This document shows positions 43,723 through 53,695 of a stretch of DNA of 64,000 nucleotides, in pieces. The notes below the pieces were generated by a model. It was not told the origin of the DNA, made no database searches, and worked only from the letters and a program-made list of their open reading frames with translations. The stretch is from assembly GCF_001854125.1 (NCBI RefSeq), contig NZ_CP017715.1:3038001-3102000 (forward strand), written 5' to 3'. Position numbers and translations under genes: made by a program. Source of the DNA: Marinobacter salinus. Lineage in GTDB: Bacteria > Pseudomonadota > Gammaproteobacteria > Pseudomonadales > Oleiphilaceae. Each line of letters begins with the position of its first letter. The stretch's first letter is position 1.

Positions 43723-45324
43723 ATGGAAAATGATGTGAATGCGATGCCAGTCTATGCCCCAGTGGCCCCCGGCGAAGTGATGGAGCCCATCGGGCGAAAA
43801 ATTCAGGACCACGCCTTGAGTCGTGGCACTCAGCCGGCACTGATCAGCGACCAGGGAACCGTCAGCTGGCGAACGTTGATAACTCAGGTCAACCGGATTG
43901 CTAACCGCCTGCGATCAGCGGGGCTGCGAAAAGGGGATTGCGTGGCTGCGCTGTCGGAAAACAGCGCCGACTATGTGGCCCTCTATCTGGGCACACTCAC
44001 CGCAGGCGGCTGCATGGTTCCCCTGTCGGGTATGGCCAGTGCTGAGGCTCTCGGATTGATGCTGAAAGACTGCAGGGCACAGTTCCTGTTTGTCTCTCCG
44101 AAAAACCGGGATCTCCTGTCTGCGTTCCGGGTGGGCCTCCCGTCACTCCCGGACAACCGGATCATTGCCCTCGGCGAGCACGGAGAAGGCATAGGCCCGG
44201 ACTTGCCTGAATGGCTCGGCAAGGAACCAGCCGACCCGCAACCGGTAGAGCTTTCCCTGGATGATCCTTTCAACATTATTTACAGCTCAGGGACCACAGG
44301 AACCCCGAAAGGCATCCTCCATGATTACCGGTTTCGCCAGCGGCAGATGGTCCGTATGAGCCGGTTTGGTCTGGATGGCGATGCCATCAATCTTGTTTCT
44401 ACCCCCTTGTATTCCAACACCACGCTGGTTTCCGTATTACCCACGCTGTTTCATGGCGGCACCCTGGTGATCATGGCAAAGTTCGACGCGCACCGGTTCC
44501 TGGAACTGGCGGAAAAGCACCGGGTTACCCATGCCATGCTCGTGCCCGTGCAATATCAGCGCATTCTGGCTGAAGCGGATTTTGACCGCTTTGACCTCTC
44601 CACCTTCAAACTTAAACTGTGCACCAGCGCGCCACTACACGCGGACGTCATCGCCAATGCCATGGCCCGCTGGCCCGGCAACATCCGGGAGGTGTACGGT
44701 CTGACCGAGGGCGGCATCTCCACCAGCCTCGACTGTGCCGCACATCCGGACAAGTGGGACTCGGTTGGCGTACCTACGGAAGGCGCCGACGTACGGGTTA
44801 TTGACGAGGATGGAAAAGAATTACCAAGGGGAGCAACGGGCGAACTGGTCGGTCGGGCTATCTCGATGATGCGTGGTTACGTCAACCGGCCTGAGCAAAC
44901 CCGGGAAATGCTTTGGACCAGCCCTGACGGCGAGGTTTTTTATCGTAGCGGCGACATGGGCCGAATCGACGAGGATGGCTTTGTCTACATTCTTGATCGC
45001 CGCAAGGATATGATCATCTCCGGCGGTTTCAACATTTATGCCGTTGACCTGGAGAAGGTCTTGCTGGCCCATCCAGCAGTCGCTGACGCCGCAGTCATCG
45101 GGATTCCCAGCGAGCAGTGGGGAGAAACACCTCTGGGGCTTGTGGTTCGAACGGGCGGGCACGACGAATCCGAAGCGCAAATACTGGCCTGGGCCAACAC
45201 ACAGCTGGGTAAAGGCCAGCGCCTCGCCGGCATCGAGTTCCGAGAGGAACTGCCACGCTCTACCATCGGCAAGGTGCTGAAACGGGAGCTGCGCAGCCCT
45301 TACTGGAACAAGACAGTGCAGTAG
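43723..45324 (+). CDS. AMP-forming acyl-CoA ligase
   Basis: A 533-residue adenylate-forming enzyme. The P-loop is NIIYSSGTTGTPKGILHDY; other motifs are VYGLTEGGISTSLDCA, YRSGDMGRIDEDGFVYILDR, RRKDMIISGGFNIYAVDLE and the catalytic lysine in LPRSTIGKVLKRELR. It is less related to the ligase at 36537-38207 than a recent duplicate would be, so they should differ in substrate. It is divergent from the SDR-thioesterase unit and convergent with the enoyl-CoA hydratase gene, 6 bp away. Confidence 0.92.
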   Translation: MENDVNAMPVYAPVAPGEVMEPIGRKIQDHALSRGTQPALISDQGTVSWRTLITQVNRIANRLRSAGLRKGDCVAALSENSADYVALYLGTLTAGGCMVPLSGMASAEALGLMLKDCRAQFLFVSPKNRDLLSAFRVGLPSLPDNRIIALGEHGEGIGPDLPEWLGKEPADPQPVELSLDDPFNIIYSSGTTGTPKGILHDYRFRQRQMVRMSRFGLDGDAINLVSTPLYSNTTLVSVLPTLFHGGTLVIMAKFDAHRFLELAEKHRVTHAMLVPVQYQRILAEADFDRFDLSTFKLKLCTSAPLHADVIANAMARWPGNIREVYGLTEGGISTSLDCAAHPDKWDSVGVPTEGADVRVIDEDGKELPRGATGELVGRAISMMRGYVNRPEQTREMLWTSPDGEVFYRSGDMGRIDEDGFVYILDRRKDMIISGGFNIYAVDLEKVLLAHPAVADAAVIGIPSEQWGETPLGLVVRTGGHDESEAQILAWANTQLGKGQRLAGIEFREELPRSTIGKVLKRELRSPYWNKTVQ

Positions 45325-45330
45325 GTGCCG

Positions 45331-46071
45331 TTAGCGCTGCGCCAGTCGCTCAAGGGCAGCCCGACAGTCCTCGGACCGGAGGCGCTCGGAAAACACCGAG
45401 CGCTCCCGCTCCAGAGCTTCCCTGATCTGCTCGCGCCAGGGCGCACGAATCAGCCGTTTGCTGGCCCTCAAGGCATCACGGGGTTTGTCCGCCAGGCGAC
45501 GGGCAAGGGTCAGCGCCTGTGCCACCGCCTCGCCATCTGCCACCACGGTGCTGACCAGCCCGCTCTCCCGGGCTTCCTCACCGGTAATCACTTCACCAAA
45601 TAGCAACAGATCCATCGCCCTGCGCATGCCAAGGTGCAGCGGCATGGTCACCGTTGAGGCAGCCTCTGGCACCAGGCCCAGATCCACAAACGCGGTCTTG
45701 AACTTTGCATTCCGCCCTGTCACTACCGAATCACAATGCAATAGCAGAGTCGTTCCAATGCCAATAGCCAGCCCCTCGACACCGGCAATAACCGGAGTAT
45801 CGCAGTTCATCAGCGTCTCGATAAACGCCAGGCCCGCCGATGGTTTCGGACGATCGTCCGTGGCCCGTGCCCGAAAGTCGTCAAGATCGTTTCCTGCCGT
45901 GAACACATTTCCCTTCCCGGAAATAACGATGGCGCTCACCTGATCGTCGGTATTCGCCCTTGTGATCGCCTCAGCAAGGCGTTCATACATGTCACGGGTC
46001 AGGGCGTTTTTCTTTTCCGGGCGGTTGATAATCAGGTGCAGCACACCGTCACACTGCTGAACATCGATCAT
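45331..46071 (-). CDS. Enoyl-CoA hydratase/isomerase family protein
   Basis: A 246-residue crotonase-fold enzyme. Oxyanion-hole regions are GNVFTAGNDLDDF and GVEGLAIGIGTTLLLHCD; the active-site acid lies in FVDLGLVPEAASTVTMP. The GNDLDDF form and LVPEA are commoner in enoyl-CoA isomerases and relatives than in plain hydratases. The ATG at 46071 is chosen since AGAAGG precedes it and the family's usual start IDVQQCDGVLHLIINRPEKK follows; a longer frame to 46233 would add 54 non-homologous residues that cross the TRAP promoter region. Confidence 0.9.
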   Translation of the reverse strand: MIDVQQCDGVLHLIINRPEKKNALTRDMYERLAEAITRANTDDQVSAIVISGKGNVFTAGNDLDDFRARATDDRPKPSAGLAFIETLMNCDTPVIAGVEGLAIGIGTTLLLHCDSVVTGRNAKFKTAFVDLGLVPEAASTVTMPLHLGMRRAMDLLLFGEVITGEEARESGLVSTVVADGEAVAQALTLARRLADKPRDALRASKRLIRAPWREQIREALERERSVFSERLRSEDCRAALERLAQR

Positions 46072-46236
46072 TGAACTATCCTTCTGGAAACATTCTGTTG
46101 TTGTCGTCTGAAAACATCCTATTGCAAAAAGCCAATCTTGTGATAGATTCAAATAACAAGATTCACCATGCAGTCGCCTATTCTGCACAGTGAAACACCA
46201 AAGAAATGCCACTACAATAACGAACGAGGCCAAGTC

Positions 46237-47283
46237 ATGAATCTCTTCGCCAACGCACGCAAAAGCCTGACCCTTTATGCGTCAGCCCTTACCCTCGGGA
46301 TTTCCGCCGCACTTTCCGCCGCGCCGGCAGCCGCCCAGGAAACGTATACATGGAAAGTCCAGTCTCACTGGCCGGGCTCCAGCAGTTCTTACACGGACAG
46401 TCTGGTTCGACTGCAGCGGGTTCTGGACGAGCGCACTGATGGCCGCCTGCAACTGAAATTGTACGAAGCCGGCGCACTGTTCAAATCAAAGGAAATCTTT
46501 AACGCCGTGAGCCGCGGAATCCTGGAAATGGGAACCATCTCTCCGGCTTACGCCCAAGACAAAGTTTCTGTTGCAGGCATCGCCTCTGGCCTGCCATTCG
46601 CCTTCCGCAACGTTTGGGAAGCAGCCTATTTCCATCAGAACATGGGCTTTGAGCAGATGCTTCGTGATGAAGCTGCCGAGCACGGCGTTTACTGGGCAAC
46701 CGACAAGGTCTATCCCACCGAGATGGTGGTCAAGAAGCCGATCAAGAGTTGGGAAGACTTCACCAGCCTGAAAATCCGGTCCTCCGGTGCCCTGCAAACG
46801 TTCCTGACCGAGGCCGGCGCCGCCGCTTCCTATATTCCGGGCAGCGAGCTGTACTCTGCGCTGGATTCCGGAATTGTTGATGGTGCCCACTGGGGTGCTG
46901 CCCAGGGTGCCTACAGCATGGGCCTCTATGAAGTGGCCAAGTACCACGTACAACCGGCCCTGAACATTGCCGGTACTGACGCCATCATTGTCAGCCAGAA
47001 GGCCCTCGACAAACTGCCGGAAGATATGCAGAAGACCGTCAAGGATGCCCTCAGCGAGCAGTTCTGGATCCGTACCAACGAGTACCAGTACAAGGAGCGA
47101 ATCACTCTGGCCAAGGCGATTGCCGAAGAGGGCGTGGAGGTCAATGTTCTGCCTGATGACGTGCAGTCAAAGCTGGTGCAAACCGCACAGAAGATGTGGG
47201 ACGAGGAAGGCAAGCGCAGCGAAAACGCCCAGAAGGCACTCGATATGCTGAAAGGCTACCTGGCTGAGCTCGGCTACCTCTGA
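46237..47283 (+). CDS. dctP: TRAP transporter substrate-binding protein (DctP family)
   Basis: A 348-residue periplasmic binding protein with a signal peptide (MNLFANARKSLTLYASALTL, cleavage near AAAQE). The mature start is TYTWKVQSHWPGSSSSYTDS; the arginine and acid-binding region LKIRSSGALQTFLTEAGAA and the conserved YSALDSGIVDGAHWGA are typical of the alpha-keto-acid or mannitol-type DctP. It captures a carboxylate in the periplasm for the DctQM permease. A terminator follows, so the binding protein should be made in excess over the permease. An in-frame start 69 bp upstream lacks a ribosome site. Confidence 0.93.
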   Translation: MNLFANARKSLTLYASALTLGISAALSAAPAAAQETYTWKVQSHWPGSSSSYTDSLVRLQRVLDERTDGRLQLKLYEAGALFKSKEIFNAVSRGILEMGTISPAYAQDKVSVAGIASGLPFAFRNVWEAAYFHQNMGFEQMLRDEAAEHGVYWATDKVYPTEMVVKKPIKSWEDFTSLKIRSSGALQTFLTEAGAAASYIPGSELYSALDSGIVDGAHWGAAQGAYSMGLYEVAKYHVQPALNIAGTDAIIVSQKALDKLPEDMQKTVKDALSEQFWIRTNEYQYKERITLAKAIAEEGVEVNVLPDDVQSKLVQTAQKMWDEEGKRSENAQKALDMLKGYLAELGYL

Positions 47284-47303
47284 TCCTGGCCGTTTAAGAA
47301 AGC

Positions 47304-47339
47304 AAAAAAGGCCGGAGCCAATCGTCTCCGGCCTTTTTA
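47304..47339 (+). terminator. Terminator between dctP and dctQM
   Basis: AAAAAAGGCCGGAG pairs with CTCCGGCCTTTTT around a seven-base loop. Because dctQM continues on the same strand 37 bp later, it probably works as a partial terminator that sets the ratio of binding protein to permease. Confidence 0.88.
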
Positions 47340-47375
47340 TCCCTGAATAGAACCAACGTCCTCCTGGAGAATACC

Positions 47376-47921
47376 ATGGGTGTGATCACCGCATTCATGA
47401 GAGGGGTTACCCGTCTCAATGATTTTGTCGGGCGCTGGATAGCCCTCCTCATTTTTGCCATGTTCGTGTTCCTGCTACTGGAGGTTGGGTTCCGTTACCT
47501 GCTTAACTCACCAACAGTCTGGACCAACGAGCTCACCCAGATGCTGTTCGGGGTATACGCTGTTATGTCAGGTGGCTACATCATGGCGCATCGGGGCCAT
47601 GTCAACGTTGACCTTCTGCACTCCCATCTTGCGCCGCGCAAACGCGCGGTCATGGATATCGCAACCTCCCTGGTGTTTTTCATTTTCACTCTGGCTTTGC
47701 TCTGGTTCGGTATCGATATGGCCAGTGAGTCCATCTCCAGCTGGGAAAGCTCCTACTCGGCCTGGAACCCTCCCGTCTGGCCAGTAAAGCTTGCCATACC
47801 CCTGGGGACAGGACTTCTTGTACTGCAGGGACTGGTCAAACTGCTTGAGGACATCGCCATCGCCTTTGACCTTGACTATTACACCCCTGAAGAGAGCGAA
47901 TCCGAAGGAGAACAGCTGTGA
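47376..47921 (+). CDS. dctQ: TRAP transporter small permease (DctQ family)
   Basis: A 181-residue inner-membrane protein with four helices (about residues 18-38, 50-75, 90-115 and 130-155). Family marks are LNDFVGRWIALLIFAMFVFLL and the loop FRYLLNSPTVWTNELTQMLF. The last 25 residues form an acidic cytoplasmic tail (DYYTPEESESEGEQL). It overlaps dctM by 4 bp (stop TGA within GTGA). Confidence 0.92.
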   Translation: MGVITAFMRGVTRLNDFVGRWIALLIFAMFVFLLLEVGFRYLLNSPTVWTNELTQMLFGVYAVMSGGYIMAHRGHVNVDLLHSHLAPRKRAVMDIATSLVFFIFTLALLWFGIDMASESISSWESSYSAWNPPVWPVKLAIPLGTGLLVLQGLVKLLEDIAIAFDLDYYTPEESESEGEQL

Positions 47922-49228
47922 GTATTGAAGTCCTGACCCTGCTGTTCTTTGGCGCACTGCTGTTTTTCCTGCTGCTGGGGCTGCCACTGGCGTTTGTTCT
48001 TGGCGGCGTGTCCGTGGTTTTTCTCTATTTCACCTGGGGGTTTGACTCCTTTTATATGGTCGCCTCGCAAATCTGGGGCACCATGGGCAGCTTTACCCTG
48101 GTGGCCATTCCGCTGTTCGTCTTCATGGCCATGATCCTGGAACGAACCGGTGTGGCAAGGGATCTGTACCGGATGATGCACCTCTGGTGCGGCGGTCTCC
48201 GGGGCGGACTTGCCCTTGGGACTCTAGGCATCTGCGCCGTATTCGCCGCGATGGTTGGTATCAGTGGCGCCGCCGTGGTCGCCATGGGCACGATTGCTCT
48301 GCCCTCGATGTTAGAAAGAGGCTACGACAAGAGCATGGCGCTGGGCGTCATCAACACCGGTGGTGGCTGGGGCATCCTGATCCCGCCCAGCATCCTGATG
48401 ATCCTCTACGCCCTCATTACCGGTGTGTCCGTCGGCAAAATGTTTGCCGCAGGTATCATGCCCGGCATTCTGTTGATGGTGCTTACCGCCATTTACATCC
48501 TGGTTAGATGCCATCTCCAACCGGAACTCGCGCCGGCCCTTCCCAAAGAGGAACGTGGTACCTGGCCCGAAAAATTGCGCGCATTACGGGCCGTGCTCCT
48601 ACCCATTGGGGTGGTTGTTATGGTCCTCGGCTCGATCATCGGCGGTATTACCACCCCGACAGAGGCGGCTGCCATGGGTGTACTTGGGTCCCTGATTTCC
48701 GCGGCAGTCTATCGCCAGTTCAAATGGGACATTCTCAAGGAAGCGGCAATCCGGACCTTCAAACTCACCGGCATGATCATGTGGATTCTGTTCGCCGCCC
48801 ACGCCTTCAGTGCCGCCTATCAAAGCATGGGCGCCCAGGAACTTATTGAAGGCCTGATGAACATGATTCCCGGTGGTCCATGGGGCATTATCATTGCAAT
48901 GATGGTGATCGTTTTCCTGCTGGCGATGGTACTGGATCCCGTAGGCATCATGCTGATCACCCTGCCGGTGTTCATGCCGATTGTGGAGAGTCTGGGGTTC
49001 GATCCAATCTGGTTCGGTATCCTCTTCGTGATCAATATGGAAATCGGGTACATGACCCCGCCATTCGGCTTCAACCTTTTCTACCTGAAAGGTATTGTGC
49101 CGCCGAGCATCACCATGAAAGACATCTACAAGTCGATTATCCCGTTCGTCATCGTGGAGATAATCGGCATTGGCCTGATCATGGTATTTCCGGAGATCGC
49201 AACCTGGCTGCCCGACCTCTTTTTCTGA
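47918..49228 (+). CDS. dctM: TRAP transporter large permease (DctM family)
   Basis: A 436-residue inner-membrane protein with about 11-12 helices, the transport channel of the sodium-coupled TRAP system. Conserved segments are LLLGLPLAFVLGGVSVVFLY, GISGAAVVAMGTIALPSML, GGWGILIPPSILMILYALIT, GGITTPTEAAAMGVLGSLIS and MEIGYMTPPFGFNLFYLKGI. It starts with GTG inside the dctQ stop. A strong terminator follows. Confidence 0.94.
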   Translation: MSIEVLTLLFFGALLFFLLLGLPLAFVLGGVSVVFLYFTWGFDSFYMVASQIWGTMGSFTLVAIPLFVFMAMILERTGVARDLYRMMHLWCGGLRGGLALGTLGICAVFAAMVGISGAAVVAMGTIALPSMLERGYDKSMALGVINTGGGWGILIPPSILMILYALITGVSVGKMFAAGIMPGILLMVLTAIYILVRCHLQPELAPALPKEERGTWPEKLRALRAVLLPIGVVVMVLGSIIGGITTPTEAAAMGVLGSLISAAVYRQFKWDILKEAAIRTFKLTGMIMWILFAAHAFSAAYQSMGAQELIEGLMNMIPGGPWGIIIAMMVIVFLLAMVLDPVGIMLITLPVFMPIVESLGFDPIWFGILFVINMEIGYMTPPFGFNLFYLKGIVPPSITMKDIYKSIIPFVIVEIIGIGLIMVFPEIATWLPDLFF

Positions 49229-49273
49229 CACTGACCACGGAGTACTACCCTGTCGCACATATGGTGCAACCAT

Positions 49274-49306
49274 AAAAAACCCGGCCCTTCCCAGGCCGGG
49301 TTTTTT
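49274..49306 (+). terminator. Rho-independent terminator after dctM
   Basis: AAAAAACCCGGCC and GGCCGGGTTTTTT pair around a seven-base loop; symmetrical A and T flanks make it potentially bidirectional. Confidence 0.92.
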
Positions 49307-49407
49307 GTACACAACCGGTTATGCGGGCCTGATCAGGAGATCAGGTTGGAGACAAAGACAATGGCCCCGGGTGGTGCCCGATTCGTTGCCGTTGAGAGGA
49401 AAGTTAA

Positions 49408-50988
49408 CTAGCCGGTTTTACTGATAAAGCGCGCAACCAGGTCTTTCAGACCACGCGACATGGCGCTGAGTTGATCGCTGCTTTGCTTGGCGGAGTTGGC
49501 CTGGTCATCACTGTGATCCGCCAGCTCGGCGATATTTATAACCTGGCGATTGATTTCTTCCGAGACCTGGCCCTGCTCCTCAAACGCTGCCGACATACTG
49601 ATGAAACTGTCGGAAATGGTCTGTATGGACGTGACAATATCCCGCAGGGAAGTCTCTGCGTCACGGACCCTGTCAAGGCCCTGACCAGCCACGGCCTCAC
49701 CTTCGCGGGTTGCCTCGACAGCCTCCTCAACCTGTTGTTTGAAATCGTTGATCACCTCCTGGATACGGACGGTGGACTCACGGGTACGGCTGGCAAGCGA
49801 ACGCACTTCATCGGCGACGACGGCGAAACCACGTCCCTGCTCACCGGCGCGCGCGGCTTCGATGGCCGCATTCAGAGCCAGCAGATTGGTCTGCTCGGCA
49901 ATCTCCGATATCAGGCTCGCCGCTTCACCAATGCTGTTGGTTGACTCGCCCAGTTTGCTGATGGTGGTGCCAATACCGTTTACGCGATTCACAAGCTGCT
50001 CAATCGCCACCAGGGCTTCCGCACTGCGCTCACTGCCGACACCGGCAAGACGATTTGCCTCCTCGGCTTCCCGGGCGTTACCCGTTACCGATTCAGTAAC
50101 TTCCTGGATAGACGCGGTCATTTCCGTTATCGCAGACGCCGTTTGATCCGTTTCAGACCTTTGGCGGGCGATCGCCGCAGCGCCGTCTCTGATGTAACCA
50201 TGGGATGCACGGGCCTGCTCATACAGGAGTTCGGCCTGATCATCTATTCTGGCAAGGGCCGTGCGCACGCGCGCCTCCTCGCTGACGAGCATCATCGATA
50301 CCTGAGACAGCAGGCCACGCTCATCGCTGTAGGTCCGGGCCACAACGGGATCGTGGAAGGCATCCGGTCGAAGATCCAGCAGTGCTCTCAGCCGGTTGGA
50401 GAGAGAGCCGAATACCAGCGAGAAACCAAGAACCTGACCAACCACCACCAGCGAGACCGCGAGCCACGGCTGATCAAGCCGAAGCGCAACCAGACTGAAC
50501 CCGAGCGAGAGAATGAAAGGCCATCCGGACCGGAACATGGACAACGCCCGGTTACGGAACGGGGATGACAGTTTGCCGGCAGAAATCTTGCCATAAAGCC
50601 GTTCTGAACGGGCAACCTGTTCCCGGGTGGGCTCGACCCGTACCGATTCATAGCCGACCATCTGGCCATTCTCGCGGATCGGCGTTACATAGGCACTGAC
50701 CCAGTAATGATCACCGTTCTTGGCCCGGTTCTTTACCACACCCATCCAGGCCTTGCCGGCCTTGAGGTAATCCCACATGCCCTGGAACACGGCCCGGGGC
50801 ATGTCCGGATGGCGGATCACATTGTGCGCCTGGCCAATCAGCTCTTCTCGGGAGAAGCCACTGATCTCCACGAACTCCTCGTTGCAGTAGGTAATCACTC
50901 CCTTGAGATCGGTGGTGGTGATCAGCCGACCTCCTTTGCGCATTTTCACTTCACGCTGGGTTACCGGGAGATTCTTGCGCATAGACAT
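49408..50988 (-). CDS. Methyl-accepting chemotaxis protein with PAS domain (Aer-like)
   Basis: A 526-residue chemoreceptor. The N-terminal PAS domain (about 20-120) reads [37 protein letters not shown] and [14 protein letters not shown], the Aer-type fold that can bind FAD. Two membrane helices follow near 155-195 with almost no periplasmic loop between, then a HAMP-like stretch. The signalling domain (about 270-520) has the hairpin tip [27 protein letters not shown]. No CheR-binding pentapeptide is visible at the C-terminus. It probably mediates energy taxis by sensing internal redox or electron transport. Confidence 0.93.
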   Translation of the reverse strand: MSMRKNLPVTQREVKMRKGGRLITTTDLKGVITYCNEEFVEISGFSREELIGQAHNVIRHPDMPRAVFQGMWDYLKAGKAWMGVVKNRAKNGDHYWVSAYVTPIRENGQMVGYESVRVEPTREQVARSERLYGKISAGKLSSPFRNRALSMFRSGWPFILSLGFSLVALRLDQPWLAVSLVVVGQVLGFSLVFGSLSNRLRALLDLRPDAFHDPVVARTYSDERGLLSQVSMMLVSEEARVRTALARIDDQAELLYEQARASHGYIRDGAAAIARQRSETDQTASAITEMTASIQEVTESVTGNAREAEEANRLAGVGSERSAEALVAIEQLVNRVNGIGTTISKLGESTNSIGEAASLISEIAEQTNLLALNAAIEAARAGEQGRGFAVVADEVRSLASRTRESTVRIQEVINDFKQQVEEAVEATREGEAVAGQGLDRVRDAETSLRDIVTSIQTISDSFISMSAAFEEQGQVSEEINRQVINIAELADHSDDQANSAKQSSDQLSAMSRGLKDLVARFISKTG

Positions 50989-51135
50989 ACCTACTCTTCA
51001 ATTCGGGCCTGGGACGGATCATTTATTGGGCCGCAAACATACCGTTTGGCGGATACTATTGATATTAATCAAACGTGAAACTGCGTTCGGAATTGTATCG
51101 GCAGCAGAGCCCGAAACCTTAGGAGGTGCTGATCC

Positions 51136-52020
51136 CTATGCCGTCGCCACCAGACGGGCACGAGGATGGAAGCGGGCATTGATCCAGAGTGAAAAAGCGA
51201 TGACGCCACCTCCGATAACCAGGCGAAGCAGATCCGCATCCCGGTTCCAGATCAGAAGATTCACCAACAATCCGGCGGGCACCAGCGCATTGTTCATGAT
51301 CGCCAGCGTACCGGCATCCACGTGACACGCGCCCCGGTTCCAGAGGAACAACCCCATGCCCGAAGCGGCCAACCCCAGCCACCCAAGAATACCCCACTGC
51401 AGAGAAGTGGTGGGCAAACGGTCGACGTTACCAAAGACCAGAAACGAAGGCAGGGCGATAATCAATGCACCGAAAAAGAAGTAGCCGAAGGTGCGAAACG
51501 CGGGGATTCCGACCGGATAATGCTGCATGACGTGTTTATAGCCCACCTGTCCCGCCGCAAAGGTGAAATTGGCCACCTGAAGTAACAGGAAACCGGTAAT
51601 GAAGTCTTCGCTCAGCCCGTCATAACGGATAATGCCTGCGCCCACCGTGGCGATGCCCGCAGCCACCAGTGCAAACGGAGAAAAGCGCCGGAACAGGGCA
51701 TCGTCAATCAGGGTGACATAAAGCGGCGTGAAGATGGTAAACAGCAGAACTTCCGGTACCGTCAGGTAGCTGAAGGAGCGGTACAGGCACAAATAGGTGA
51801 TGCCAAACTGCAGCATCCCGGTCGCCAGAATACCCAGCTTCATACCGGACGGCACCCCCCGCCAGCGGGTAAATGGCAGAAACACCAGGGCACCGAGCAA
51901 GACACGGGTAAGCACCGCAAAATCGCTGTCCACCTGGCCGGCCAGAAACTCACCGATCAGGCTGAATGAAAAAGCCCAGAGAATTGTAACGAAAACCAGA
52001 AGTGCCATTGTAACTGCCAT
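51136..52020 (-). CDS. DMT-superfamily (EamA) transporter
   Basis: A 294-residue protein with ten membrane helices in two EamA repeats (roughly 1-135 and 150-285). Marks are the N-terminal MALLVFVTILWAFSFSLIGE and the repeat ends PEVLLFTIFTPLYVTLIDDAL and GTLAIMNNALVPAGLLVNLL. It resembles carboxylate, amino-acid or amine exporters; the substrate is unknown. An internal ATG at 52008 is a possible alternative start. It lies alone between the chemoreceptor gene and the divergent MATE gene. Confidence 0.88.
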   Translation of the reverse strand: MAVTMALLVFVTILWAFSFSLIGEFLAGQVDSDFAVLTRVLLGALVFLPFTRWRGVPSGMKLGILATGMLQFGITYLCLYRSFSYLTVPEVLLFTIFTPLYVTLIDDALFRRFSPFALVAAGIATVGAGIIRYDGLSEDFITGFLLLQVANFTFAAGQVGYKHVMQHYPVGIPAFRTFGYFFFGALIIALPSFLVFGNVDRLPTTSLQWGILGWLGLAASGMGLFLWNRGACHVDAGTLAIMNNALVPAGLLVNLLIWNRDADLLRLVIGGGVIAFSLWINARFHPRARLVATA

Positions 52021-52197
52021 CCGCTTGAATGAAGGCGCGTACTTTACCGGTTTTCAGAAAAACTTGCAGCGCCACGGGCGAGCACAAACACCGATGCCAC
52101 GGCCTCATTCAATCGGGTACCATGCGTTCCGGGCCTGCCAGGCAGAGCCACAGCGAACCATCATTCAAGGACACCCGGAAGCGAACCACAGCCTCTT

Positions 52198-53610
52198 ATG
52201 GACGAAGCCGACCAGCCATTACCGGAAGCACGCCAGCCCCTGGTAACCCGAACCCTGACAGAGTGGCGCACCCTGGCGCTTCTCGGCGGCCCTATCCTGG
52301 TTGCCCAGCTAGCGCAGATGGCCAATGGTGTTATCGACACGGTGATGGCGGGCCACGCCAGCGCCAGGGACCTGGCGGCCGTCGGCATTGGCAGCAGTCT
52401 CTGGATGCCTCTGTTTCTGTTTTTTATGGGCATGCTGGGGGCTTTGCAGCCGATCATTTCCGGATACAACGGTGCCCGGAGTCACCATAAAATCATGCCA
52501 GCCACCTGGCAGGGGCTCTATATCGCTGCCGCTGGCTCGCTGATCATGATCCTTCTGCTCACCCATGTTCATCCGGTCCTGACTCTGCTTAACCTTGAGG
52601 CCAATACGGCACGCATTACCCAGGGCTATCTCGACGCTTTCGCCTGGGGCGTGCCCGCGCTTCTGATGATCACAGCACTTAGGGGGCTCACCGATGGCCT
52701 GGGCCATACCCGGGTGATCATGGCGTTCTCCGTGCTCAGCACGCTGATCAACCTGCCGCTGAACTACATCTTCATTTACGGCAAACTCGGCCTGCCGGCC
52801 ATGGGCGGTATCGGCTGTGGCTGGGCCACCTCAATCTCCAACGGTGTCGCGGCCATCGCGTTGCTGGTATACCTCAATCGCAGCCGTGTTTACCGAAAAT
52901 TCCATCTGATCTCCGACTGGGTAAAACCGGACCTGGCAGGTATCCGCTACATTCTGGGAATCGGCGTGCCGATTGGCTTTACCATTTTTGTCGAGGCCAG
53001 CCTGTTCTCTGTCATTGCCCTGTTCCTTGCACCGCTCGGGCCGGTCATTGTGGCGGGACACCAGATTGCCCTGAATGTGGTGTCATTGCTGTTCATGCTG
53101 CCACTGAGTATCGGTATGGCGCTGACATTGCGGGTCAGTTTTCTGATAGGCGCCCATGCCGCCGATACCGCGCGTCTGATTTCCCGCAGCTCGCTGATCC
53201 TGGCTGCGGCAACGGCACTGGTGTTCGCGGGGCTGCTGTTTGTGTTCTCCTGGGAAATCGCAGCGCTATACACCAGCGACAGTGAGGTTCAGGCGGTCAC
53301 CATCAAGCTGCTGATGTTCGCCGCAATTTTCCAGATTGCCGATGTTATTCAGGTAACCTGCATCAGTGCACTGCGGGGTTACAAGGATACCCGCATCCCG
53401 ATGTTCATCATGCTGTTTTCATTCTGGGGTGTGGGCCTGCCCCTGGGCTATGCTCTGACCTTCACGGACTGGCTGATACCGACAATGGGCGCGGCGGGCT
53501 TCTGGGCAGGCCTGACCGGCGGGCTCATTTCAGCGAGCATTCTGCTTGGCTGGCGGCTGTTCAGGTATGCTCCCGGTCAGGACACCCACTCCTTATCAGA
53601 ATCGGCCTGA
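52198..53610 (+). CDS. MATE-family multidrug/sodium antiporter
   Basis: A 470-residue, twelve-helix efflux protein of the NorM type. Each half has the MATE repeat: LGGPILVAQLAQMANGVIDTVMAG and GIGVPIGFTIFVEASLFSVIALF, with LRGLTDGLGHTR in the first half and ISALRGYKDTRIPMFIMLFS in the second. It pumps cationic compounds out in exchange for Na+ or H+. Small polar ends flank the membrane core. Its gene is divergent from the EamA gene (177-bp gap) and ends 85 bp before the HD-GYP-like gene. Confidence 0.93.
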   Translation: MDEADQPLPEARQPLVTRTLTEWRTLALLGGPILVAQLAQMANGVIDTVMAGHASARDLAAVGIGSSLWMPLFLFFMGMLGALQPIISGYNGARSHHKIMPATWQGLYIAAAGSLIMILLLTHVHPVLTLLNLEANTARITQGYLDAFAWGVPALLMITALRGLTDGLGHTRVIMAFSVLSTLINLPLNYIFIYGKLGLPAMGGIGCGWATSISNGVAAIALLVYLNRSRVYRKFHLISDWVKPDLAGIRYILGIGVPIGFTIFVEASLFSVIALFLAPLGPVIVAGHQIALNVVSLLFMLPLSIGMALTLRVSFLIGAHAADTARLISRSSLILAAATALVFAGLLFVFSWEIAALYTSDSEVQAVTIKLLMFAAIFQIADVIQVTCISALRGYKDTRIPMFIMLFSFWGVGLPLGYALTFTDWLIPTMGAAGFWAGLTGGLISASILLGWRLFRYAPGQDTHSLSESA

Positions 53611-53695
53611 CTCGCTGTCAAATAAGGTAAAAGACTCACCGCCTGCCACGGGAATATAGAGAGAACAGGTCATTCAAGGTTACACTTGTCCAAGA

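Noticed and set aside
46072-46236. Longer start for the enoyl-CoA hydratase gene (to 46233)
   Set aside because: The extra 54 residues have no family resemblance and would cover the divergent TRAP promoter; an ATG at 46071 has a good ribosome site.
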